From NCBI GenBank assembly GCA_965229505.1, contig OZ245881.1, positions 3,100,001 through 3,164,000 of the forward strand: DNA of 64,000 nt, given 5' to 3'. This stretch comes from UBA6059 sp040219045 (lineage in GTDB: Bacteria > Bacteroidota > Bacteroidia > Cytophagales > Cyclobacteriaceae). The notes beneath the pieces were generated by a model. It did not search any database, had not been told where the DNA came from, and saw nothing but the letters and a program-made list of their open reading frames with translations. Position 1 is the stretch's first letter, and every line of letters starts with the position of its first letter. The position numbers were made by a program, and so were the translations under genes. Of this stretch, positions 1-7,736 are shown one piece after another.

Positions 1-1219
1 AGCCGCTATTGTCGGTGATGGTGAAGTCATGCTGGAGCGTGGGGATCTGGCCGTAGCGATCGCGGTGCATGGGGATGGCCGGGCAGGATACCTCCGCTAC
101 AGCTTCGGTACCTGCTCCTGACACAGTGCGTGGAAAGAGATCATCAGCATAGAAGTCCCACTGCTCCTGGTTGGTGGATTCGTTGAAGGCGTACTTATAC
201 CAGGCGTTCTCAAGGATGACGAAGCAGTAGTCACCGGTATCTCCAGAGGGCAGGTCGTCGATATCATCTACTGTAGCGAGTAGCGTACCCTGTAGCTCGG
301 TTGGGTTTTCGGATACGTGAAGATCGGAGGTTTGATCTGATGTAGCAAAGCTAAACTTGATGCCCTCGATCTCACTCCGGTGCGAGGTGGTCTTGTAGAT
401 CTGATCGGTGAGGTCGATCTCTCTGCCGTCTGCCATCAGTCGGTCATAGCTCTGGAGGATGATCTCTTTGCTGTTTTCCAAGACGGTGAAGTCAGCGGCG
501 AGAAAACAGGCTACTGACTTGAGTAGCTGTCGCACGGTCATGTCGGGGCAGATGTCGCTCAGCTCCTTGGTGTTGGCGGTGATGCGCCTACCGGGAAAGT
601 AGATGCGCTGGCCAGTGTCGCCAGAGGCGGTAGCGAGATCGATGAGGTCATAGCCAATGGCCTTGAGTGTACGCCTGACCAACTCGATGGCCTGGAAAAA
701 ATGAATGTTGGGACTGGAGGCGCTGACGCTGTTGTACTCTGTGCTGAAGAAGGTGTCGATGAGGGGAAACTTCACCCATGGGTCGGCATCTGCATTGACG
801 GTGGCAGTGTTGACGTTGGTCTGGGCGTAGAGGGTAGCGTCGTACTCATCGAGGATGTCGCACAGTGCGGTATCGAGCTGGCTGGTGATGGGCAGGCTGA
901 GGCTCTCAAAGGTGCCGCGGTAGCTGGTGGCATCATCACTTTCGTAGAGTGTGAAGGTGCCGTACATCAGTGGGTTGTTGCCGACCCGGAGCTGTGCGGC
1001 GAGACTACCGGTGAAGCCGTTGACTTCATTGTCAGGGTCTCCGGCGTGGTTGAAGATCAGCTCATTGCCCTCCCGTGGCAGGTCAAAGTCGTAGGAGTAG
1101 GCAAAGTTGAGCGATAGCAGGTTGAAGAAGTCGACATCACGCTCCAGCTGGATGGTGGTGCCGGGGTACATGACCACTGGCGCTAGTGGGTCTCCGAGGT
1201 AGAGTGATACGTCTCTCAT
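1..1219 (-). CDS. Tail or baseplate protein, C-terminus beyond the window
   Basis: The frame is open from ATG at 1219 to position 1 (at least 406 codons), so the gene continues off the left edge. The protein starts MRDVSLYLGDPLAPVVMYPG and is rich in acidic and aromatic residues, with no signal peptide. Its ATG overlaps the TGA of the upstream gene as ATGA, indicating translational coupling. Its place after the tape measure and the two fibre-like proteins is where tailed phages carry distal tail, baseplate or tail-lysin genes. No enzymatic motif was recognised, so the assignment rests on position and size. Confidence 0.6.
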   Translation of the reverse strand, partial: MRDVSLYLGDPLAPVVMYPGTTIQLERDVDFFNLLSLNFAYSYDFDLPREGNELIFNHAGDPDNEVNGFTGSLAAQLRVGNNPLMYGTFTLYESDDATSYRGTFESLSLPITSQLDTALCDILDEYDATLYAQTNVNTATVNADADPWVKFPLIDTFFSTEYNSVSASSPNIHFFQAIELVRRTLKAIGYDLIDLATASGDTGQRIYFPGRRITANTKELSDICPDMTVRQLLKSVACFLAADFTVLENSKEIILQSYDRLMADGREIDLTDQIYKTTSHRSEIEGIKFSFATSDQTSDLHVSENPTELQGTLLATVDDIDDLPSGDTGDYCFVILENAWYKYAFNESTNQEQWDFYADDLFPRTVSGAGTEAVAEVSCPAIPMHRDRYGQIPTLQHDFTITDNSG

Positions 1220-2604
1220 AATACAAATCCTAGTTCCTCCAGTGCGTCGGTCACCTGATCGAGATAATAGGTGGCGGCTGCACCGTTGGTGATGTCGTAC
1301 TTATACACAAACTCTGATCGGTTGCTCAGTCCATTAGACCCGGCATAGTTGCCAGAGCCTGTCTGCACTGCCTGCAGGAATGACTTGAAGGCTTCATTGC
1401 TACTGCCTGTGCCTAGTACCTGGAATATCACGCCGCGGTAGTAGTTGGCACTATAGGTACTGAGTCTGCTGAGTAGTGTGGCCAGGTCTGAGTCATAGTT
1501 GGCAGTGCGGGTGCCGTCGAAGTTGGTGCCGTGATAGTCATTATTAGCTTCATCCTGGAAGACCATCACTACTACATTGCCCTCTGGTGGATCTTCATCG
1601 AGATAGTTGAGCATACGCAGGGTGCGCTCATTGAATTCTCCGCTAGGCCCCACACTCGTGACGGTGACCCGCTCATCGTAGAGATCATCGTCATTGTCAT
1701 AAAACCCAATCAATGCTGGTCGTAGTAGTGTATCAACCATGGTCTCCAGTGGTGAGAGTGTGGCGGACATGCTACCGCTATTGTCAAAGTACATGAAGAT
1801 ATGGGTGGTATTCGTGATCTTGAGGGTCTCCACCTCGGTCTTGATGCCTCCGATCCTGTCCAGTGCATAGTCTACTGATGCGCGACGGTACTGCAGCTGC
1901 ATCGCCCGGGCGTTGGTCTTCTTGCTGGGCAGGGTGATGCTGGCGTTTTGGAAGATGATGGGCAGTAGCACCTGCTGTCCATTGATCGACTGGTACTCAT
2001 AGCCTTTGTTGAGCAGGAGCATGTCCCGAAGTGCGAGCAGCTCATCCTCTGTCTTATAGCCTGTATGTTGATCTACCCCTCGTCTACCGCGGGGATAGGT
2101 GGGTAAGAACTGTGGGTGTGTGGTGACGTTTTTCGTCTCGTCGATCGGTTGCTCTACGATCAGCTGCTCTGCCTCCAGCGTGTCGGAGTAGTCACCCATG
2201 CAGATCAATGAGTCTAGTCCTCCATAGCTGTTGTGGTAATAGAGTGCGACTACCTGGTCGGACTTCTCACTGGGGTAGAATGGGTAGAGGGTGAGCGTAT
2301 CATCGGTGCTGTTGACGGACATCACCATCTTCTGTATCGTCTTGGTGTCATCTACCTCGGTGTACAGCTGATTGGCTTCTGAGATGTTGATGACGACTAC
2401 CTCTGAGGTGCGGAGATTTCCGATAGGGATAACTTTCGTATCTGTGTTGCCATCGGTGTAGGTGATGAGCACGGATAGCGTCGCGGCGTTTTTGTCTGCC
2501 ACTGGCAGAATGTAGAGCCACTCGGGGTGCTCCATGCTGAATGGGCGGATCAGTGATATGGTGGTCAGCATTACTATCTCGGTGGCTTGGAATGTGGTGC
2601 TCAT
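1216..2604 (-). CDS. Tail-module protein with C-terminal von Willebrand A domain
   Basis: 462 residues. Residues 1-200 look like a beta-rich phage structural region with no recognised family. From about residue 265 a hydrophobic strand (HIFMYF) runs into DNSGSMS at 274-280. This is the DxSxS part of a MIDAS metal site, the hallmark of vWA domains, which bind ligands through a divalent cation. The C-terminal 190 residues have the alternating strand and helix pattern expected of the fold. It is coupled to the downstream tail gene by ATGA and lies next to receptor-binding-like LRR proteins. A role in cell-surface attachment is plausible inference. No signal peptide is seen. Confidence 0.65.
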   Translation of the reverse strand: MSTTFQATEIVMLTTISLIRPFSMEHPEWLYILPVADKNAATLSVLITYTDGNTDTKVIPIGNLRTSEVVVINISEANQLYTEVDDTKTIQKMVMSVNSTDDTLTLYPFYPSEKSDQVVALYYHNSYGGLDSLICMGDYSDTLEAEQLIVEQPIDETKNVTTHPQFLPTYPRGRRGVDQHTGYKTEDELLALRDMLLLNKGYEYQSINGQQVLLPIIFQNASITLPSKKTNARAMQLQYRRASVDYALDRIGGIKTEVETLKITNTTHIFMYFDNSGSMSATLSPLETMVDTLLRPALIGFYDNDDDLYDERVTVTSVGPSGEFNERTLRMLNYLDEDPPEGNVVVMVFQDEANNDYHGTNFDGTRTANYDSDLATLLSRLSTYSANYYRGVIFQVLGTGSSNEAFKSFLQAVQTGSGNYAGSNGLSNRSEFVYKYDITNGAAATYYLDQVTDALEELGFVL

Positions 2605-2644
2605 AAACAGTAATTGAGGATTGACAATTGAGGATTGAGAATTT

Positions 2645-3181
2645 TCATGGCAGGAGGATGACTAGTGAGAATCCTATGGCGGTGATGATGTGCCAGACGC
2701 TGTGCTGCCAGCTATCGTGAAAGATGGCTTGCTTTGGATCCGGGTCTTTTGACCTTAGCCAGATGGCAAAAAGGAAGATCGCTAAGATGATCCCGAATGT
2801 GACCCATGTCTTGATCACCAGTATAGCGATCAGGCAGGGTACAGCTGATAGGGCTACTTCTAAGTAGACGCTGTGCCGACCCATGATGAAGTAGGAGTAG
2901 ACAAACTGCCAGCCGATCACGGCGTACCATACCCACTGCGTATCACAGACGATACCGGTGATGCAGCTGATGCAAAACATCATTGCCCACCAGTCGAACA
3001 GATAGATCGGCTTGATCTTGTAATAATGGTAGATGAATGAGCCAGAGGACAGGGCACTCATGCCCAGGCAGAAGATCAGCCGGTGCTCGGGACTGTGGTT
3101 TTCTGCCCATAGTAGTACGATCAGGCCTGATATCAGGTAGGCGATGTTGCTAAATGACTCGAAGTATTCGTGTTTTTTCAT
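2645..3181 (-). CDS. Seven-helix membrane protein, possible CREST-superfamily hydrolase
   Basis: 178 residues with about seven hydrophobic segments covering nearly the whole chain. Polar residues sit where the CREST superfamily (alkaline ceramidases, PAQR receptors and relatives) keeps its metal-binding and catalytic set: Ser48 and His52 in GSFIYHYY, Asp63 in FDWWAMM, and His160 and His164 in HSVWH. Those families use Ser, Asp and three His around a zinc ion to hydrolyse amide or other lipid bonds in the membrane. The ATG overlaps the upstream stop (ATGA). An alternative is an unusual holin or superinfection-exclusion protein. Membrane topology is clear; the enzyme call is inference from residue spacing. 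Confidence 0.5.
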   Translation of the reverse strand: MKKHEYFESFSNIAYLISGLIVLLWAENHSPEHRLIFCLGMSALSSGSFIYHYYKIKPIYLFDWWAMMFCISCITGIVCDTQWVWYAVIGWQFVYSYFIMGRHSVYLEVALSAVPCLIAILVIKTWVTFGIILAIFLFAIWLRSKDPDPKQAIFHDSWQHSVWHIITAIGFSLVILLP

Positions 3182-3705
3182 GCGTATAGACTTAATCCAA
3201 ATCTTCCATTACTGTCCATCACAGGGATTTGAGCGAGTTGCAAATTGAAGATGCTCACACCCTGATCTACAAGACCTTTGAAGTAGTCAAACTCGCCCAC
3301 TTCACCGATCAGTTCTGAGTTATCTACTTTTGTAGAAAACCAGACATCCTCCTGCGTATCTGGGATGTGATTCCCTTCACTATCGAAATGCCTGACGATG
3401 ATATTGAGCCAAAAGGCTGACTCATTCTGGAGGACTGGCATAGAGTGAATGAATACCTTCCTTTTGATATTGCTCTCGCTAGGATGATCGGAGATAGCCA
3501 CCTCCTGACCTATTGGAGCTATGCGGCTGATGTGGCCGTTTTTCCAGAGGAAGGAAATGTCTATGCCTTTGCCAGTTAATTGACTGATAGCGTCATCCAT
3601 TTCGTCAATGACAAATTTCGCTGTGCTGCCTGTCACATTAAGATCAGTGTGCTCCACACACTCGATTACTTTGCCGTCTCGATGTACTATTCTATATTCC
3701 ATCAT
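3178..3705 (-). CDS. Phage protein of unknown function
   Basis: 175 residues beginning MMEYRIVHRDGKVIECVEHT, soluble, mixed alpha/beta, with no signal peptide, membrane segment or catalytic motif recognised. It lies between the LRR tail proteins and the membrane protein, and its TGA overlaps the next ATG. The position suggests a tail-fibre chaperone or accessory structural protein, but nothing in the sequence proves this. About 125 bp upstream (3706-3832) carry no convincing gene. Confidence 0.6.
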   Translation of the reverse strand: MMEYRIVHRDGKVIECVEHTDLNVTGSTAKFVIDEMDDAISQLTGKGIDISFLWKNGHISRIAPIGQEVAISDHPSESNIKRKVFIHSMPVLQNESAFWLNIIVRHFDSEGNHIPDTQEDVWFSTKVDNSELIGEVGEFDYFKGLVDQGVSIFNLQLAQIPVMDSNGRFGLSLYA

Positions 3706-3832
3706 TTGGATTTTAAGGATTCTCTAATCTCTGATTTTTTCTTGATTCCTATCATTTTCAGAATACGCTTTCGCTGCGTCCTATTGTTCTTATGGGGAAC
3801 TTTGATATCTGGCTTTATGGCTGATGGTAATT

Positions 3833-5863
3833 TCATACGCCCCCTGCGTCTGTTATTGTCCATGAATCATTACTGATAATATTGGTTCTCGCCGTACCTG
3901 ATGTGGCGGTAGTGTAGTTGATACCCTGCGCTCCAAAAGATACGCCATCAACCAGATCGACAGCATCCCACGCATTTAGTAGAAGATCATAATTAGCGGT
4001 CGACATTCCTGCGTTGCTCAGGAAGTTCGTCATTGTCGGTACACCACCTGCTCGACCAGCAGCCAAATGAACATCCCAATCGGATAAATCCTGATCGAAT
4101 GCGCTGGCGTTAGTGAACATATTGCCAAACGTAGTGGCTGCCGACACATCCCATCCACTGAGGTCTTGATCAAATGAAGTAGCGTTTTGGAACATGGAAG
4201 CGAAACTTGTGACTGAGCTGACATCCCATCCACTAATATCTTGATTGAAGCTCGTGGCAAGATTGAACATTGAACTAATATTCGTCGCGCTACTCATATC
4301 CCAGCCTGATATATCCCCATTAAATGGGGTGCTCTGGAACATATTGCCGAATAGTCGCCCACTGCCAACATCCCACGTACTTAGTGATACATTTAGAGAA
4401 GTGATGCCAAAAAACATTATTGTAAAATTCTCGATTGTACTTACATCCCATGTATCAATATTGTTGATGGTGGTTATGGATGTGCAATTCCTAAAAAAGT
4501 TTCTTAGGGTTGTTGAACCTGACAAATCCGGCGTGTCGGAAGTAGTGAGTAATGTTAAATTTGTGCATCCGTAAAATGCGCCTTCCTCATCTCCATGATT
4601 GAAAATCCCCCAATTATCAATCTTGGTGATTTTCAATTTGTCACCGCCATTATTGAAAGCCCACCCACCCATAGTGCCCGTGACCGCAATATCATAAGTA
4701 CCTGCTCCTGCTGGGAATGTAATGGTAGGGCTGACGCTCGACGCTGTTCCTAGTAAAGAACCATCAGAAACTAAATAAACGTCCAGTTCTGTGGTCGCTA
4801 CACTGTCAGTGATAGGCAGTGTGAACTCATCATCTTCTGATGTTCCAGTATTATCCGTTTTGACGGTGATCTTAAAGGCGTTGGATAGGTCGAGCGTCGT
4901 AGCAGTCGCCACATTGCTAAACTCCTGACTACTGGAGCCAGAGAGGACGGCCAGGGCCTTATACCAGTACTGCGTACCAGGTGATGCATCGGTATGGCTA
5001 CCGGAGCTGTCACCGGGATCCCAGGTGTCGAGCAGGATGTACTCGCCAAACTCTCCGGTCTGTGAGACCCATATCTGATGGTGGGCCAGTCCGCCGGACT
5101 GATCCACGAGGGTAAGATCCACCTGGTCTTCGCCCATTGCGGTAGCGGTGAGTAGGGTCGGTGCATCTGGTGGCAGTGCCGGCAGGGTGGCTCTATCGAC
5201 CTGGATGCCTCCGAGCAGTACTGATCTCACATCTGTGTAGGAGCTCCAGGGTGCGGTGCTCTCGTAGATGGTGATGGCTACTCCGGAGGGTAGCTGGATG
5301 TCTTTGTCGGTGTAGTTGCTGACAGGGTTGAAGTACAGCACGGAGCGCTGGATCTCCAGTGCCCAGCCCTGCAGGTCGACGGGTGTGGTGCTGTCGATCT
5401 TGACGATACTGTCGAGCTGTGCGGTATCTACACTCTCTGCTACGAGGATGTAGCTGGAGGATGATGAGAAGTCGAAGTTTAGCGCCTTATACGCTGCTGA
5501 CCCTGTGGCCTGATAGTAGGTGCCCAGGTGGGTGCGGGCGACATGGACACCCTCGGCATAGCGCAGCTTGTACCTACGGCAGACGTCCGGGGCTATGCCT
5601 GCTGCCACCTCGAAGAAGTTGGGTGGGTTGTGCTGCAGCCAGTCGCGAAGGATGCGGCTGAGGTTGAACTGTGCAAGGCCGTCTGCACCGGGTGGCTGGT
5701 GAAACTCTCCGACGAAGTGCCACTCATCGGTATAGGGTGCGGTCTCGATCAGCACCTGGATCGATAGCACGGGTGCCGGGTCGGTATCGGTGCTGAATGC
5801 CCAAATCATATTGTTTTGGGTCATACCGATCAAGGCGGGGGATGATTCTAGCGTCATGCTCAT
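3833..5863 (-). CDS. Tail fibre-like protein with BspA/DUF285 repeats
   Basis: 676 residues. Residues 1-110 share a head domain with the neighbour at 5860-7560 (both have IGMTQN near the start and DVCRRYKLR/K near residue 95-110). A fibronectin-III-like segment follows at about 225-325 (AHHQIWVSQTG, TQYWYKALAVLSG). From about residue 400 come repeats of the form FNGDISGWDMSSATNISSMF, about 25 residues each, typical of BspA/DUF285 leucine-rich-type surface proteins that contact other cells or host proteins. In a phage tail module this suggests a receptor-binding fibre. Its ATG overlaps the upstream stop (ATGA). The head probably docks to the tail and the repeats bind the host (inference). Confidence 0.75.
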   Translation of the reverse strand: MSMTLESSPALIGMTQNNMIWAFSTDTDPAPVLSIQVLIETAPYTDEWHFVGEFHQPPGADGLAQFNLSRILRDWLQHNPPNFFEVAAGIAPDVCRRYKLRYAEGVHVARTHLGTYYQATGSAAYKALNFDFSSSSSYILVAESVDTAQLDSIVKIDSTTPVDLQGWALEIQRSVLYFNPVSNYTDKDIQLPSGVAITIYESTAPWSSYTDVRSVLLGGIQVDRATLPALPPDAPTLLTATAMGEDQVDLTLVDQSGGLAHHQIWVSQTGEFGEYILLDTWDPGDSSGSHTDASPGTQYWYKALAVLSGSSSQEFSNVATATTLDLSNAFKITVKTDNTGTSEDDEFTLPITDSVATTELDVYLVSDGSLLGTASSVSPTITFPAGAGTYDIAVTGTMGGWAFNNGGDKLKITKIDNWGIFNHGDEEGAFYGCTNLTLLTTSDTPDLSGSTTLRNFFRNCTSITTINNIDTWDVSTIENFTIMFFGITSLNVSLSTWDVGSGRLFGNMFQSTPFNGDISGWDMSSATNISSMFNLATSFNQDISGWDVSSVTSFASMFQNATSFDQDLSGWDVSAATTFGNMFTNASAFDQDLSDWDVHLAAGRAGGVPTMTNFLSNAGMSTANYDLLLNAWDAVDLVDGVSFGAQGINYTTATSGTARTNIISNDSWTITDAGGV

Positions 5864-7560
5864 GGTGCTACTCCTCCGTCGTTAAATGTCCAGCCTCTTG
5901 AAAAGAGGGCACTTCTGGCTGTCTCTGCAGCACCACCACCGGTATAGGTAGCATCCGTATCCAGACGCACAAGATTTTTTGGGTTGTTGGCTTCCAGGTC
6001 TATCAGCAGTGCATCATAGGCTGCTGTGGTCATGGCCCATCCGTCAAATGCCAATAGGAAGCTGGCTACATTGTGAAACGCTATTGTCGGGAAGTCATAA
6101 CCGTCCAGCCCGGTGCAGTTGTACCAGGCATAGGCTGCTGTGGTGACATTGTCTGTATTGGTCAGGAGCGGAAATGTGGTCAGACTGGTACAGCCATTCC
6201 ATGTCAGATAGAGTGAATTGCAACTGGGGATGCTGAAGGCCGGTACTGTTGTCAAACTGGTACAGCCTCCCCAGGCATCATACAGTGTCGTCACGCTCGT
6301 CAGATCCCATGCCGGCATAGTTACCAGTGAGGTGCAACTCTTGAAGGTGTTGCTCATAATGAGCAGACTGGAAGTGTCCCATAGCGGGATCGTTACCAAT
6401 GCCGAGCAGCCGAAGGCCATCAGCGTCATGTCAGTGATCAAGCTGGTATCAGCTGCCGGTAGCTTCGTGAGTGACGTGCAGCCTCTAAATAGGCTATGCA
6501 GTGAAGTGCGGCCGGTAAGGTTGAGTTCGTCGGTAGCGGATATGTCAAGGTTGACACATTCATAAAACTCACCGCCGACATGGGCAAGATCTGTACCCAG
6601 CGACAGACTTCCCCAAGCACTAATGTCGGTGATTTTCTGCCGATCGGTATCTTCCTGTAGGAAGTTCCACCCATCGATGGTGCCGATAATGCTGATCTCT
6701 TTGACGCCTGTACCGTCACTGAAGATGACTTCATTGTCAGTGTAGTCGGTGATCGTCTTGAGCAGCGCATCGTCGTACCATACCTGAAAGTCGTAGGTGC
6801 CGGATGAGATCAGCGGCAGTACAATCCGGTCTGTGGCACTGCCGGTATTGGTGGTGTCCCACTCGCTGATGAAGGCTGCTGACACTTCCAGTGAGGTGGC
6901 CGTGGCTACATTGCCAAAGCCACTACTCGCTCCATTGAGCACGGAGCGTGCCTTGTACCAGTACTGGGTGAGGCTGGCGACACTCTGATGGGTATGGGTC
7001 ACCTCACCTGCGGCCAAGGTGGTGAGCTTGCTGAATCCATCGGTCGATGATGTCTGACTCACCCATATCTCATGCTGTGCGGTACCTCCGGTCTGATCGA
7101 CCAGGGCCAGGAGTATACCTGTGATATCGGCTGTGGCCGACAGCAATGTCGGTGCATCGGGTGGTGAGGTGGGCAGGGCGTAGCGCTCCTGCTGCAGGCC
7201 TCCGAGTAGGATGGCCTGGGGATCGAGGTAGTCGCCATAGCTGCCTCCGGTCTCTTCCTTCCACTTGAGCTTGTACCTCCGGCATACATCGGATGCTACA
7301 CTGCTGGCTACATCGAAGAAGCCGGGGGCATTGTGCTGCAGGTAGGGTTTGAGTTTTCTCGATAGGTCGAAGCGGGCTTGTCCGGTGAGATTGGCGGTCA
7401 TGCCGTACTCGGGCAGGCTGATCCAGGTATCGGAGTAGGGTGCGGTCTCGATCTGGATCTGCAGGATGACGCGGGCTCCCGCGGGTGCGTTGAACTTCCA
7501 AACGAGTGGGTTTTGAGTCATGCCGATGAAGGCGGGGGCCGATAGCAGGGTGATGGCCAT
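5860..7560 (-). CDS. Tail fibre-like protein with BspA-type LRR, paralogue of its neighbour
   Basis: 566 residues. The N-terminal about 110 residues are clearly homologous to the adjacent 676-residue protein. A fibronectin-like segment follows at about 140-230 (HEIWVSQTSS, TQYWYKARSVLNG). The C-terminal half holds BspA-type LRR units with repeated CTSLTT (for example GGCTSLTTVPAF and NGCTSLTTFPLL). The two proteins keep the same head but use different repeat subtypes, as expected of duplicated host-range modules that diverged. The start is fixed by a TAATG overlap with the small gene upstream. No signal peptide is present, consistent with virion assembly rather than host export. Confidence 0.75.
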   Translation of the reverse strand: MAITLLSAPAFIGMTQNPLVWKFNAPAGARVILQIQIETAPYSDTWISLPEYGMTANLTGQARFDLSRKLKPYLQHNAPGFFDVASSVASDVCRRYKLKWKEETGGSYGDYLDPQAILLGGLQQERYALPTSPPDAPTLLSATADITGILLALVDQTGGTAQHEIWVSQTSSTDGFSKLTTLAAGEVTHTHQSVASLTQYWYKARSVLNGASSGFGNVATATSLEVSAAFISEWDTTNTGSATDRIVLPLISSGTYDFQVWYDDALLKTITDYTDNEVIFSDGTGVKEISIIGTIDGWNFLQEDTDRQKITDISAWGSLSLGTDLAHVGGEFYECVNLDISATDELNLTGRTSLHSLFRGCTSLTKLPAADTSLITDMTLMAFGCSALVTIPLWDTSSLLIMSNTFKSCTSLVTMPAWDLTSVTTLYDAWGGCTSLTTVPAFSIPSCNSLYLTWNGCTSLTTFPLLTNTDNVTTAAYAWYNCTGLDGYDFPTIAFHNVASFLLAFDGWAMTTAAYDALLIDLEANNPKNLVRLDTDATYTGGGAAETARSALFSRGWTFNDGGVAP

Positions 7561-7736
7561 TAATGTATAATGTAGTCTAAGGTTTTGCCGGTGCGGGTGT
7601 CGATGATGGCCTGGTGTGGGCAGAAGTCGAGTTCGACGATTGTCTGACTTGCTTGTGCTTCGACGAGCTCAGCATGACAGCAAGGCCGACAATCATAGCT
7701 TACCTCGGGATTTGGTTTTCTCGAATCGTTCGTCAT
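7560..7736 (-). CDS. Small phage protein between tape measure and fibre genes
   Basis: A 58-residue frame starts at ATG 7736 inside the 3' end of the tape-measure gene and ends with TAA overlapping the ATG of the LRR gene (TAATG). It contains CRPCCH near residue 17-22 and a later C-P-H, so it could bind a metal. The middle (HAELVEAQ) is encoded by a stretch resembling a widespread bacterial palindromic repeat, so part of the protein may derive from repeat DNA. The tight overlaps at both ends are the main reason to believe it is translated. Function unknown. Confidence 0.5.
   Translation of the reverse strand: MTNDSRKPNPEVSYDCRPCCHAELVEAQASQTIVELDFCPHQAIIDTRTGKTLDYIIH

Noticed and set aside
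701..1117. Plus-strand 138-codon frame
   Set aside because: It lies entirely antisense to the tail protein gene, which is continuous and coupled to its neighbour.
3833..7560. Diversity-generating retroelement targeting the LRR fibres
   Set aside because: No reverse transcriptase and no template/variable repeat pair with adenine-specific differences were seen.
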